From Catenulispora acidiphila DSM 44928 (GTDB lineage: Bacteria; Actinomycetota; Actinomycetes; Streptomycetales; Catenulisporaceae), in assembly GCF_000024025.1 (NCBI RefSeq), contig NC_013131.1, forward strand, positions 4,030,001 to 4,094,000: a stretch of DNA of 64,000 nucleotides, written 5' to 3'. Shown here in pieces: positions 54,605 through 63,492 of the stretch. The position numbers were made by a program, and so were the translations under genes. Each line of letters begins with the position of its first letter. Positions within the stretch are counted from its first letter, which is position 1. Below the pieces are notes generated by a model that was not told where the DNA came from, did no database searches, and worked only from the letters and a program-made list of their open reading frames with translations.

Positions 54605-56038
54605 CTAAGCCGCTTCCGTCTCTCCCACTCCGGAAGCCTGAATGGTGTCGATCGGCGGCGGAGCCGACACCGTGGTCACCACGGTCCCGACTCCCGCCTG
54701 CGGCTTCGGCTTCGGTGCGCGCAGGACGCGCAGCATCATGGCCGGTGTGAGCAGCCGTTGCGGCCCGTCGATCAGCCCGGCCACCCGCAGGAAGGCGCCG
54801 GCGAGCACGCCGTCGCTGGCCGCCGCGGCTTGGAGCTTGGGGACGTAGGCGTTGGCCATGCGCACCGCGAACGTGCGCTTGCCCTCGACCTCCGGGAAGG
54901 ACAGGTCGCCGCCGGCGGAAACGCTCCAGGGAGCGTTCTGCGCCTTGGCCACGGCCTTGAAGTACGCCCTGGGCTCGGCGGCGCCCCGGCGCAGCAGATC
55001 GCGCAGGATCGTCGCCTCGACGGCCGCCATCGACATCCCCTGGCCGTAGACCGGGTTGAAGATGCAGGCCGCGTCGCCGATCACCAGCAGCCCGCCCGGG
55101 AACCGGGACATCCGCTCGAACCGGCGCCGCCTGCTCGCCGGGAAGGAGAAGCTGAACGGTCCGTTCACCGGCTCGACGTCCCGGATCGCCTCGTACACCT
55201 CCGGCACCGGCAGCGACCGGGCGTACTCCCGGAAGCCCTCGATGTCCGTGGGCGGCTTCTGCCCCAGGATCCCGGTCAGCGACACCGACGCCACGCCCGG
55301 CATCCGCGCGAAGATCGCCCCGCGCGGATTGTCCGGCGAGGCGACCGGGATGGAGGCGATGTCGGTCCCGAGCAAGTCCTCGGAGCGCGGGATGGCGAAG
55401 TCGGCGCTGGTGTAGGTCAGCCCCATCTTCACCACCTCCTCCGGCACCGCCGGGTAGCCCATTTCCTCCAGCCAGCGGCCGGTCCGGGAGCCGCGCCCGG
55501 TCGCGTCGATCACCAGGTCCGCGGTCAGTGTCTGCTCCGCGGAGTCGGCGGAGCGGCCGCTGACCCGGACCCCGACGATCCGGTCGCCGGCGGCGTTCGG
55601 CACGAGGCCGGCGATGTCGGTCTGCTCCAGGAAGGTGATCCCGGCCAGCTCCCGCACCCGCTTGCGGACCTGGGACTCCAGCAGCGGACGGCCCGCGCCC
55701 ACGCAGATCAGCCCGGTGGGATCCGGCTTGAGCCGAGACCCGCCGAAGTACCAGCGCAGGTCCGAACCGAAGTCGCCGATCGACGCCCCGCGCGCCACCA
55801 ACTCGTTGGTCAGCCCAGGGAACAGGTCCTCCAGGATCCGCTGGCCCCGCGCGAGCAGGGCGTGGATGTGCGATGCCTGCGGCACCGCGCGGCGCGGCCC
55901 GACCGCGCCCACCAGATCGTCGCGGTCCACGACGACCACCTCGGCATAGTGTTCAGCCAGCACCCGCGCGGCCAGCATGCCGGCCATGCTCCCCCCGAGC
56001 ACCACCGCGCGCCCGCCTATCCCGTCCTCCATCGTCAC
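54605..56038 (-). CDS. FAD-dependent oxidoreductase
   Basis: 477 residues from GTG 56038 (GGAGGT 6 nt upstream); ATG 56032 is two codons in. The dinucleotide fold is VVLGGSMAGMLAARVL, a later VVVDRDD contacts the ribose, and the second flavin motif is VIGDAACIFNPVYGQGMSMA. It resembles FAD monooxygenases of the geranylgeranyl reductase and aromatic hydroxylase type. No ferredoxin or partner gene is next to it. The C-terminal 60 residues are Pro- and Lys-rich, probably a loose tail. Confidence 0.85.
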   Translation of the reverse strand: MTMEDGIGGRAVVLGGSMAGMLAARVLAEHYAEVVVVDRDDLVGAVGPRRAVPQASHIHALLARGQRILEDLFPGLTNELVARGASIGDFGSDLRWYFGGSRLKPDPTGLICVGAGRPLLESQVRKRVRELAGITFLEQTDIAGLVPNAAGDRIVGVRVSGRSADSAEQTLTADLVIDATGRGSRTGRWLEEMGYPAVPEEVVKMGLTYTSADFAIPRSEDLLGTDIASIPVASPDNPRGAIFARMPGVASVSLTGILGQKPPTDIEGFREYARSLPVPEVYEAIRDVEPVNGPFSFSFPASRRRRFERMSRFPGGLLVIGDAACIFNPVYGQGMSMAAVEATILRDLLRRGAAEPRAYFKAVAKAQNAPWSVSAGGDLSFPEVEGKRTFAVRMANAYVPKLQAAAASDGVLAGAFLRVAGLIDGPQRLLTPAMMLRVLRAPKPKPQAGVGTVVTTVSAPPPIDTIQASGVGETEAA

Positions 56039-56309
56039 TGCGGCACCTCCGGTTCCACCTCGTCGTCGTGTTCGTGGTTGTCTGCCGCTGGCCGGCCGGT
56101 CATCCCGGCCGGGGTGCCGCTGTGGCTCGCGGTGTGCGGTCGATAGGTGTTAAACATCGCGGTAGCGGGCTCGCGGATGCTTCTCTGCCCTTGCCGTGTC
56201 GGCACCGTCATCGGTGCAATCCCGGACACGACCACGCAAGCCCTCCCAGCGATAGAGCTCCCAGCTCACAGCGGGCGGGCCGGCCGGCGAACGATGAGAT
56301 GTACGGTCG

Positions 56310-57014
56310 TTACTGAGAGGTAGCGTCCAGGAACACATCAGTGAGCATCGACGCGCCCTCGGCCGGGGCGCGCACCTCCAGATGAACCCGCGGGCCGTCC
56401 AACAGCAGTCGAAAATCGAAGAACGGGCAGCAGCGCTGTTCGGCGGCAGCCAATTCGGCCAGAACCGCGATGCGGTCGGTCGGCACGGTGAGCCGTATCC
56501 CGTGGTCGACGTGCTGTCGGACCGCGCAGTCCAAGGCGTCCCGCCACTGCGCGGTCCGCTCGCCGATTGCCTCGCCGGTCAGCGAGCAGGCCACCGGGGC
56601 AGCGGCGGCGGGGGAGAGGAAGCCGCATTCGGGACCGCAGGGACCGGAACGGTCCGGTAAGGCGTCGAGGTGGTCCAGCGCTGAGTGCAAAGTGCACGTG
56701 AGCGCCGCCAGGTCGGCTGCCCGCTGCTCGGCTTCGGCCACACGCGCGGCAAGGCGCGGCCGAAGATCGGCTTTCACCTCCGCGCACGCCCCGGACTGCC
56801 AGACCGCGAGCAGTTCTCCGATCTCCTCCAACGGCAGCCCCAGGTTCTTGGCGGCGCCGATGAACGTCAGCCGGCGCACTGCGTCCTCGCCGTAGACGCG
56901 ATAGCCCGCCGCGGTCCGATCGGCGGTGAGCAGCCCGGCGTCCTCGTAGAACCGCAAGGTCGTGGCCGGAACGCCGGTCCGTTCCGCGAGCTGGGATATC
57001 CGCATCGTGGTCAT
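56310..57014 (-). CDS. MerR-family regulator, Cys-rich
   Basis: 234 residues from ATG 57014. The MerR helix-turn-helix opens ISQLAERTGVPATTLRFYED and continues AGLLTADRTAAGYRVYGED. Cysteines at about 77, 107, 126, 130, 143, 163, 195 and 196 include CGPEC and a CC pair in EQRCCPFFDF, which suggests metal or thiol sensing. The C-terminal domain with EQRCCPFF and AP-GA motifs is found in several actinobacterial MerR proteins. The promoter dyad lies between its -35 and -10 boxes. No metal transporter gene is adjacent. Confidence 0.85.
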   Translation of the reverse strand: MTTMRISQLAERTGVPATTLRFYEDAGLLTADRTAAGYRVYGEDAVRRLTFIGAAKNLGLPLEEIGELLAVWQSGACAEVKADLRPRLAARVAEAEQRAADLAALTCTLHSALDHLDALPDRSGPCGPECGFLSPAAAAPVACSLTGEAIGERTAQWRDALDCAVRQHVDHGIRLTVPTDRIAVLAELAAAEQRCCPFFDFRLLLDGPRVHLEVRAPAEGASMLTDVFLDATSQ

Positions 57015-57020
57015 GACGCG

Positions 57021-57052
57021 ACCGTAAACCTTCGACACGACTCGAAGGTCAA
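57021..57052 (-). promoter_or_regulatory. MerR-type promoter with dyad
   Basis: TTGACC (57052-57047) and TACGGT (57026-57021) on the minus strand are separated by 20 nt (19 if TTACGG is used). The perfect dyad ACCTTCGA-N6-TCGAAGGT (57028-57049) fills the spacer. Long spacers with a dyad are the mark of MerR promoters. The -10 box ends 6 nt before the merR ATG. Confidence 0.8.
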
Positions 57053-57122
57053 GCTGCGGCTGCGTCCATCGGCCACCGTCCATCGGCCGCCGCAGTCCGG
57101 TCCCAGCGGCGAGAATGGCGCG

Positions 57123-57728
57123 GTGATTCGGATTCTCTTCGCCGAGGACGTCGGCATCCTGCGCTCGGCGCTGCGGGAGCTGCTGTCCTTCGAGGAGGAT
57201 CTCGACGTCGTGGCGGAGGTGGATCGGGGGTCGGCGATCCTGCCTGCGGTGCTGGAGTACCGGCCGGACGTGGCGGTCCTCGACATCGATCTGCCCGAGC
57301 TCGACGGCATCGAGGCCGCGGCTCTGCTGCGGGACCGGGTTCCTGAATGCAGGGTACTGATTCTCACCGCGCTGGCGACGCCGGGCCACCTGCGGCGCGC
57401 GGTCCAGGCCCGGGTCGCGGGGTTCGTCTCGAAGGAACTCCGGCCGGCCGAGTTGGCCGAGGCGGTCCGGACTGTCGCAGCGGGTGGACGGGTGGTTGAT
57501 CCGGCGTTGATGCTGGCCGCTTTGGAAGCGCAGCCGAGTCCGTTGTCCCAGCGCGAGACCGAGGTGCTGCGTATGTCGGCGACCGGCGCGCGGCCGTTGG
57601 AGATCGCCGGCCGGCTGTTCCTGAGCCACGGGACGGTCCGCAACTACCTCGGGTCCGCGGTCGCCAAGCTCGATGCCAGGAACCGGATCGACGCGATCCG
57701 GATCGCCGAGGAAGCGGGCTGGCTCTGA
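57123..57728 (+). CDS. NarL/FixJ-type response regulator
   Basis: 201 residues from GTG 57123. The receiver has the acidic pair at E8-D9, phospho-acceptor D54 (VLDIDLPELDG), a Thr in LILTALA, and Lys in FVSKELRP. The LuxR domain is LSQRETEVLRMSATGARPLE through VRNYLGSAVAKLDARNR. The closest style is the DesR group. It converges on the histidine kinase gene, with 21 nt between stops, which is not the usual layout but makes them a likely pair. Confidence 0.88.
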   Translation: MIRILFAEDVGILRSALRELLSFEEDLDVVAEVDRGSAILPAVLEYRPDVAVLDIDLPELDGIEAAALLRDRVPECRVLILTALATPGHLRRAVQARVAGFVSKELRPAELAEAVRTVAAGGRVVDPALMLAALEAQPSPLSQRETEVLRMSATGARPLEIAGRLFLSHGTVRNYLGSAVAKLDARNRIDAIRIAEEAGWL

Positions 57729-57749
57729 CGGCGCGGATGAGCGCGGCGG

Positions 57750-59648
57750 TCAGTCGATCATCGCCATGTGTCCTGAGGACAATTGGGCACGCAGCTCGAA
57801 CGTGCCGTCGGCATAGTTCGCAGCGGCGGTCAGCCGCCCCTCGACACGACGCGCCAGATTCTCCAGTCCGTTCCCAGATCGCGCGCTGTCCGTGTGCTCG
57901 ACCACGCCGTCGTTCAGCACCCTGATCCAGACAGAGCCTTCCTCGTCGACGACAGAGATCTCACAGCGCCGTGCCACGCTGTGCCGCAGCACATTGGTGA
58001 CGGCTTCGCGCAGAATCAACGCTCCGACGGTGTCGGAGTCATCGGCCAACGGACCAGCCTGCAAGGTCAGGTCGACCCGGATACCGGCGACCTCCAGCAG
58101 ATCCCGCGCCGCCACGGCTTCGGCGGCCAGGCGCAGCCGAGTCCGGTCGCCGGTCACGTCTTGGAGTTCCAGGATCCCGTCCCCGACCACCTCGATCAGC
58201 GCCCCCACTTCGTCGGCGGCGCGTGCCGGGTCCCGGTCGAGCAGGCGCACCGCGAGTTCGCCCTTCAACGCCACGGCCGAGAGCCGGAACCCGAGGACGT
58301 CGTGCAGGTCGCGGGCGATGCGCGTGCGCTCGATGAGGACCGCCGAGGCGGCGATCTCCTGCCGGGACCGGCGCAGCACGGCGACCAGGTCGGCGAGCCG
58401 GGACAGGCTGTACACCCAGACCGCGAGGATGACGTCGCCGACCAGACCGGTCACGCCGTGCAAGACGGAATCGGCCGCCGCGGCCAGCATCCAGTAGTGC
58501 CCGCCGATCAGGACGGCCACAGCCGCCCAGGACCACGGCGGCCGGACCCGGACCAGCACGGTGCCGATCAACAGTGGCAGAACCCTGCTCCACCCGTCGG
58601 CGTTCAGGAACAGCAGCGGCACGAGGATCAAGGCGGTCTGGGCAGCCAGGACGATGCGCGTGGGCTTGACGGCGAACAGCACCGCGAGGGCGGCGATCAG
58701 CGTCCACGCCACAGCCAATCTGTCGGATCCGAGCGGGAACAGGCCGCCGGGCGGGGAGGGGTACAGGTTGTTCATGACGAGCCCGCACTGGATCAGCGCG
58801 ACGGCGACCATCGCGATGCGGGCCACGCGCGGCGATTCGATCGGGGGCGAGCCGCCGGCGCCCGGGTTGCTCCGGTAGGAATCGGCCAGGGCCCGCACCT
58901 CGGCGAGGGTGCTCCGCGCGCTCTCGGAGGCGGCGGCGACGTCGCGGCTGGCTTCCTCGCGGTCCTCCGCCGAAGCTCTGCGCAGCCGGAACAGGATCGC
59001 CTGCAGCCTGCGGCCGATGACGTCGCGCAGTTCGCCGTCGACGCGCGTGCGCTCGCGCAACTGCGCCAGCCGTGCCGCCTCCTGCTGCGCGATCCCCAGG
59101 CAGCGCACCATTTCTACCAGGGTGACCAGGCTGAAGACGATCAGCGCGTCGTCGGCGGTGACGACCTCCCGGTCGACGGTGGCGGCGACGACGTCGGGGA
59201 CGTACATCGGCGCGTTGTCCCCGAGGTGCACCGCGTACGCGCCGACGGCCAGCAGGATCACGGCGAACAGCGGCCAGCCCACACGCGGCGGGAACGCGCA
59301 CAGCACGCCGGCCGCCAATGCCCACGGAACCCAGTCCCAGTCGTCGCTGACCACCGCGAACGGCAGGACGGCGGTCACCGCGAGCCCGGCGACCAGCCAA
59401 ATCCGAGTCCTGAGACTGCGTCGGCCGGCGATGATCGCGGCCAGCAACGGATAGGAGAGCCCTGCCAGAGCGATACCGGTCCACCCGGAGCCTTGGTCCC
59501 GGCCCGAGACCACGCGGACGAAGAGGATCGCGGCGAACACCGACCACAGCATGACCCGGGCCACGCGCAGCCGGCGCGCGTTCACCGCCTCGTCCACGCA
59601 CCCACCCCGTCGATATGCGAAATGCATGTCCTCCCCATGCGCGGGCAC
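57750..59648 (-). CDS. sensor histidine kinase with two kinase-like modules
   Basis: 632 residues from GTG 59648; ATG 59627 is an alternative. It has two rounds of membrane segments followed by a coiled helix. The first helix (ERTRVDGELRDVIGRRLQAI, about 199-218) matches the second DHp helix (ERTRIARDLHDVLGFRLSAV, 440-459), but the phospho-acceptor His449 is Arg208 in the first copy. Only the C-terminal module keeps the ATPase part: N-box REAVTNVLRHS (547-557) and G-box GNGLENLARR (592-601). This looks like an internal duplication with a dead first copy. It belongs to the HisKA_3 group that pairs with NarL-type regulators. Confidence 0.88.
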   Translation of the reverse strand: MPAHGEDMHFAYRRGGCVDEAVNARRLRVARVMLWSVFAAILFVRVVSGRDQGSGWTGIALAGLSYPLLAAIIAGRRSLRTRIWLVAGLAVTAVLPFAVVSDDWDWVPWALAAGVLCAFPPRVGWPLFAVILLAVGAYAVHLGDNAPMYVPDVVAATVDREVVTADDALIVFSLVTLVEMVRCLGIAQQEAARLAQLRERTRVDGELRDVIGRRLQAILFRLRRASAEDREEASRDVAAASESARSTLAEVRALADSYRSNPGAGGSPPIESPRVARIAMVAVALIQCGLVMNNLYPSPPGGLFPLGSDRLAVAWTLIAALAVLFAVKPTRIVLAAQTALILVPLLFLNADGWSRVLPLLIGTVLVRVRPPWSWAAVAVLIGGHYWMLAAAADSVLHGVTGLVGDVILAVWVYSLSRLADLVAVLRRSRQEIAASAVLIERTRIARDLHDVLGFRLSAVALKGELAVRLLDRDPARAADEVGALIEVVGDGILELQDVTGDRTRLRLAAEAVAARDLLEVAGIRVDLTLQAGPLADDSDTVGALILREAVTNVLRHSVARRCEISVVDEEGSVWIRVLNDGVVEHTDSARSGNGLENLARRVEGRLTAAANYADGTFELRAQLSSGHMAMID

Positions 59649-59720
59649 ACTACCGCCCCGAGTCGACGTGCCGCGAAGCTGATCGCGTCACGAAACCACG
59701 GGATCGAAGGCGGGACAGCG

Positions 59721-60311
59721 ATGATCGGCTCCGGCCGGCTGGTGGTGGGGATCAGCGGGGCTACGGGGATCGCCTATGGGATCAAAGTGTTGGAACTGGC
59801 GCGAAAAGCAGGTGTGGAAACACATCTGGTGGTGACTCCCGCCGGACAACAGACCCGCGCCTACGAAACGGATCTGGACGCCCGCGACCTCGCGGCGATG
59901 GCCGACGTCGCCTACCGGCCGGCCGACATCGGCGCCGCGATCGCCTCCGGCTCCTTCCGGACCGCCGGGATGATCGTCGCGCCGTGCTCGATCAGAACCC
60001 TGTCAGCCATCGCCTACTCCAACGGCGACAACCTGCTGACCCGCGCTGCCGACGTCACCCTCAAGGAACGGCGCCGCCTGGTCCTGATGGTGCGCGAAAC
60101 GCCGCTGACGCTGGGACATCTGCGTGCCATGACCGCCGTCACCGAGTCCGGCGGCATCGTCATGCCTCCCGTCCCGGCCTTCTACCTGAACCCGGCAAGT
60201 GTCGCGGACATCGTCGAGCACACCGCCGGACGCGCCCTGGACCTGCTCGGCATCGACGTGCCCGACCTGCCGCGCTGGGGCGAGAGCGCGGACAGCGCGA
60301 CCAACGGATGA
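59721..60311 (+). CDS. ubiX: UbiX-like flavin prenyltransferase
   Basis: 196 residues from ATG 59721; the frame is open far upstream but is shadow of the kinase gene. The start VVGISGATGIAYGIKVLELA is the flavin-binding opening, followed by SGSFRTAGMIVAPCSIRTLS and AIAYSNGDNLLTRAADVTLK, then RETPLTLGHLRAM and PPVPAFYLNP. UbiX makes prenylated FMN, the cofactor of UbiD decarboxylases. It stands 41 nt before a UbiD-type gene. Confidence 0.92.
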   Translation: MIGSGRLVVGISGATGIAYGIKVLELARKAGVETHLVVTPAGQQTRAYETDLDARDLAAMADVAYRPADIGAAIASGSFRTAGMIVAPCSIRTLSAIAYSNGDNLLTRAADVTLKERRRLVLMVRETPLTLGHLRAMTAVTESGGIVMPPVPAFYLNPASVADIVEHTAGRALDLLGIDVPDLPRWGESADSATNG

Positions 60312-60352
60312 GGTGAGCTCCACCTCCTCAACCCGCATTGAAAGGCAGAACC

Positions 60353-61846
60353 TTGACACACCTGCGCAGCTTGCGTGAGTTCATCGAAGCGCTGGATGAG
60401 ATCGGCGAGATCCAGCGGATCGACCGCGAGGTCGACTGGAACCTGGAGGCCGGCGCGATCACCCGCCGGTCCTACGACCTGCGCGCGCCGGCGCCGCTGT
60501 TCACCAACCTCACCGGGTATCAGGGAACTGGTTTCGCCCTGCTCGGCGCACCCGGCGCGCTTTCCGGTCCGGAGCACCGCCTGGCGCGGATGGCGCTCGC
60601 GGTCGGACTGCCGGCCACCGCGACCGGGCAGCAGATCGTCGAGGTGCTGGCCGACGCCCGCGCCAAGCCGGGCATCCCGCCGGTCGTCGTGGACAAGGCC
60701 GGCGCGCCGTGCAAGGAGAACATCCTCACCGGCGAGGACATCGACCTGTTCGCCTTCCCCACGCCGCTGATCCACGGCAACGACGGCGGACGCTACATCC
60801 AGACGTACGGCATGAACATCGCCAAGACGCCCGACGGTTCCTGGACCAACTGGTCGATCAACCGCATGATGATCGCCGATAGGAACACCCTCGCGTGCCT
60901 GATCCCCGCGCCGCAGCACCTGGGCATCATCCGCGCGCAGTGGACGCAGATCGGGGAGCCGATGCCGATCGCCCTGGCCGTCGGCGTCGAACCCGGGCTG
61001 CCGTGGGTGGGCGGCATGCCGATCCCCGAGGGCATGGACGAGACGCACTACCTCGGCGCGCTGTTCGGCGAGGGCATCGAGCTGGTCCCGGCGGAGAGCG
61101 TCGATCTGCTCGTCCCGGCCACCGCGGAGATCGTCGTCGAGGGCTACATCTCCCTGGACGAGACCGTCATGGAAGGCCCGTTCAACGAGTTCCCCGGCTA
61201 CATCGCCACCGACGCGACGCCGAAGCAGGTCTTCCACGTCACCGCGATCACCCACCGGGACGGCGCGATCCAGCCGATCGTCGCCGCCGGCCCGCCGGTG
61301 GAGGAGAACCACACCATCATCGGCACCACCAGCGCCGCAGAGATCCTCTACCTGCTGCGCGAAGCAGACCTCCCCATCTCCTCCGCCTGGTACAACTACG
61401 AAGCAGCCGTGCACTGGCTGACCCTGGCCGTCCGCCAGGACTGGCACACCGCCACAGGCCTGTCCTCGACCGACCTCGTCCAGAAGATCGCGGACATCAT
61501 CTTCACCGGCAAGCCCTCAGTGAACGCACCGAAGATCCTGCTGGTCGAGGACGACGTCGACATCACCGACCTGGAGCAGGTCGTCTGGGCCTTCGCAACC
61601 CGCTCGCACCCCGACGTGAACCGCGGCGAATTCCACTTCCCACCCAAGGTCAGCGACCAACTCGCGGTCTACCTCTCCCCCGAGGAGGCCCACACCTTCA
61701 TGGCCGGAAAGGTCATCTACAACTGCCTCCTCGCCGACCTCTTCCCCGAGGGCGCCCGCCCCATCAAGGGCAGCTTCGAGAACGGCTGGCCCGCCGAGAT
61801 CCAGCAGCGTGTCCTGGAGAATTGGCAGGCCTACGGGTACCGCTGA
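60353..61846 (+). CDS. UbiD-family prFMN-dependent decarboxylase
   Basis: 497 residues from TTG 60353, chosen because GAAAGG lies upstream and the family starts THLRSLREFIEAL. The catalytic R-E-E set matches at R171 (SINRMMIAD), E274 and E279 (MEGPFNEFPGY), the same spacing as in fungal Fdc1. It removes CO2 from an aromatic or related acid. Phenolic acid decarboxylases such as vanillate enzymes have this UbiX-UbiD pair, often with a small third protein; no such small gene follows here. Confidence 0.92.
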   Translation: MTHLRSLREFIEALDEIGEIQRIDREVDWNLEAGAITRRSYDLRAPAPLFTNLTGYQGTGFALLGAPGALSGPEHRLARMALAVGLPATATGQQIVEVLADARAKPGIPPVVVDKAGAPCKENILTGEDIDLFAFPTPLIHGNDGGRYIQTYGMNIAKTPDGSWTNWSINRMMIADRNTLACLIPAPQHLGIIRAQWTQIGEPMPIALAVGVEPGLPWVGGMPIPEGMDETHYLGALFGEGIELVPAESVDLLVPATAEIVVEGYISLDETVMEGPFNEFPGYIATDATPKQVFHVTAITHRDGAIQPIVAAGPPVEENHTIIGTTSAAEILYLLREADLPISSAWYNYEAAVHWLTLAVRQDWHTATGLSSTDLVQKIADIIFTGKPSVNAPKILLVEDDVDITDLEQVVWAFATRSHPDVNRGEFHFPPKVSDQLAVYLSPEEAHTFMAGKVIYNCLLADLFPEGARPIKGSFENGWPAEIQQRVLENWQAYGYR

Positions 61847-61849
61847 AGC

Positions 61850-62105
61850 GCTGGCTGCAGTGCTGCCACCGCCAGCGTCGCTCCGAGTGCCGCCATGGCG
61901 GCGCCGCTCCCACCAGACCACTGAGTCGCTCGCGGAGGCGTGGATTTCCAGTACGGCTAGTGGGCCCACGGCATAGGCCAGGGAGACGGAGCCGTTGAAG
62001 GTGCCGATTCAGGCGCCTCGCTGGAGGGCTGGGGCGAGGTCGGCGGCCCGTGCCTCGGCGGGGGTCCAGGCGATCTCGCCGAAGGTCCGGGCCCAGGCGC
62101 TGATC
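61850..62105 (-). pseudogene. C-terminal remnant of an MFS transporter gene
   Basis: On the minus strand AEARAADLAPALQRGA is followed by an in-frame stop, then IGTFNGSVSLAYAVGPL, then a shift into GAAMAALGATLAVAALQPAL. This is the pattern of the last two membrane segments of an MFS protein. The stop, the shift and the lost start show that it is dead. It fills most of the 289-nt gap between the UbiD and MOSC genes. Confidence 0.5.
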
Positions 62106-62135
62106 ACTTGCTTCGCGGCTAGTCAGACTCTTGCT

Positions 62136-62789
62136 CTACTCGGACTCAGATTCGCCGCCCAGCCGTTTCCGCGCCGTGTCAGCGAGCGATTCGACCATCA
62201 GCAGCCGCGGCAGCAGGTCCCGCGCGGTCGTCAGCGCGCGGAACGACTCGCCGACGCTGACGCCGTGCGAGGGTTGGTCGAGCACGGTGACCGAGTCCCC
62301 GGCGCGAACCTGTCCCTGCTCGACGACCCGCAGGTAGGCGCCGGGAGCCGCCCGCTTCGTGAATGTCTTGATCCACCCCTGCTCGCCGAGCCATCCGGCG
62401 AACGTCCGGCACGGAATCCGTGGCGCGGTCACCTCCAGCAGCGCCGACCCGATCCGCCACCGCTCGCCGACGATCGCACCGGTGACATCGAGTCCTGATG
62501 TGGTGAGGTTCTCGCCGAAGACGCCGTTGTCGAGCACGCGGCCCAGCGTGGAGGCCCACTCGTCCAGATCCTCGCGCGCGAAGGCGTACACCGCCTGCGT
62601 CACCCCGCCGTGGAACCGCGTGTCGCACAGCACGTCGCCAGCCAATCCACTGCCACCGCGACCGGGAACCGTGACCTGCACCGGCCCGGAAGCCGGCCGC
62701 TTGTCGATACCTGTGAAGCCGACATCGGAGTGCTCGGTGGGCCGCGCCGGCCCGACGTTTACCGACACGACCAGGGGAAGCGTCTCCAT
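62136..62789 (-). CDS. MOSC-domain protein
   Basis: 217 residues from ATG 62789, with a TATCGT box (62796-62801) ending 6 nt upstream; the open frame to 62822 is less likely. The start VSVNVGPARPTEHS, GLAGDVLCDTRFHGG, NGVFGENLTTSGLDV and ITAPRIPC-type region (VTAPRIPCRTFAGWL) match YiiM-like MOSC proteins. These carry sulfur for molybdenum enzymes or reduce N-hydroxylated compounds. No molybdenum gene is next to it. Confidence 0.85.
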   Translation of the reverse strand: METLPLVVSVNVGPARPTEHSDVGFTGIDKRPASGPVQVTVPGRGGSGLAGDVLCDTRFHGGVTQAVYAFAREDLDEWASTLGRVLDNGVFGENLTTSGLDVTGAIVGERWRIGSALLEVTAPRIPCRTFAGWLGEQGWIKTFTKRAAPGAYLRVVEQGQVRAGDSVTVLDQPSHGVSVGESFRALTTARDLLPRLLMVESLADTARKRLGGESESE

Positions 62790-62904
62790 GACCCGACGAT
62801 ACCCGTCAGCACCCGACACCACCCGGCCGAAACCCGTGGCGGGAATCCGGCTGATGACACCGGATTGACGGCGATTTGAGGCCGCCCGCGATCACACTGG
62901 ACGC

Positions 62905-63303
62905 ATGATGAGTCCCCGAATCGCCGCGCGCCTGCTCGTCGCCGTCGCGAGCCTTGGCGGAGTCGCCGCACTCGCCGTTCCCGCCTCTGCGGCTCCAGCC
63001 GCCGCCACAGGCAGCTGCTTCTTCTACGACAACCAGAACAACCAGCCAGGCGCCTGCGCCGATGAAACGACCAACTACTCCCAAGGCGACGTCGGCATCT
63101 GGAACGACCCCAACAACCCCACGGCGCGCCTGGCCACCGGCACGGCCGGCCAGGTCTTCAAGACGTTCGACTACGTCCCCACCGGCCAGTCGACGACCTG
63201 CACCAACGGCGCGACGACGACCTACTGGTACCACGGCACGGACCTGGCCAGCGGACAGACCGGCTGGGTACCCGACTGCTACCTCAACGGCGAGCCGAGC
63301 TGA
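62905..63303 (+). CDS. small secreted protein
   Basis: 132 residues; ATG 62905 or 62908. A clear signal peptide (LLVAVASLGGVAALAVPASA) ends near residue 31. The mature part is short and has four Cys (SCFFYDN, GACADE, TTCTNGA, PDCYLNG), probably two disulfides, and a Trp-rich end (YWYHGTDLASGQTGWVPDCY) like an SH3b-type surface domain. No enzyme motif was seen. A possible exported binding or signalling protein. Confidence 0.75.
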   Translation: MMSPRIAARLLVAVASLGGVAALAVPASAAPAAATGSCFFYDNQNNQPGACADETTNYSQGDVGIWNDPNNPTARLATGTAGQVFKTFDYVPTGQSTTCTNGATTTYWYHGTDLASGQTGWVPDCYLNGEPS

Positions 63304-63492
63304 CGAAAGAGCACGGAGGGAGGACCTCGGGGCCTCGGGACCTCCGGACCTCGGGAGCGGCCCTCCTTCTCAGATCCTTGCGGCGCGCGGACAGCTTGGC
63401 CCGCCGGGCACAACGGCAGCCGTAATGCGAGGAGAACCGAAGCCGGTCACTCAGCGCCAGAAAACTCCGCTTCAGAGTCGGCGGCCTCGCTC
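63304..63492. other. intergenic stretch before the tandem array
   Basis: No gene seen. It begins right after the secreted protein stop and holds a short CTCGGG-rich run (63325-63365). It leads into the 69-bp repeats. Confidence 0.5.

Noticed and set aside
57783-59720. Long plus-strand frame joined to the UbiX start
   Set aside because: It is antisense to the histidine kinase; the UbiX family begins at ATG 59721.
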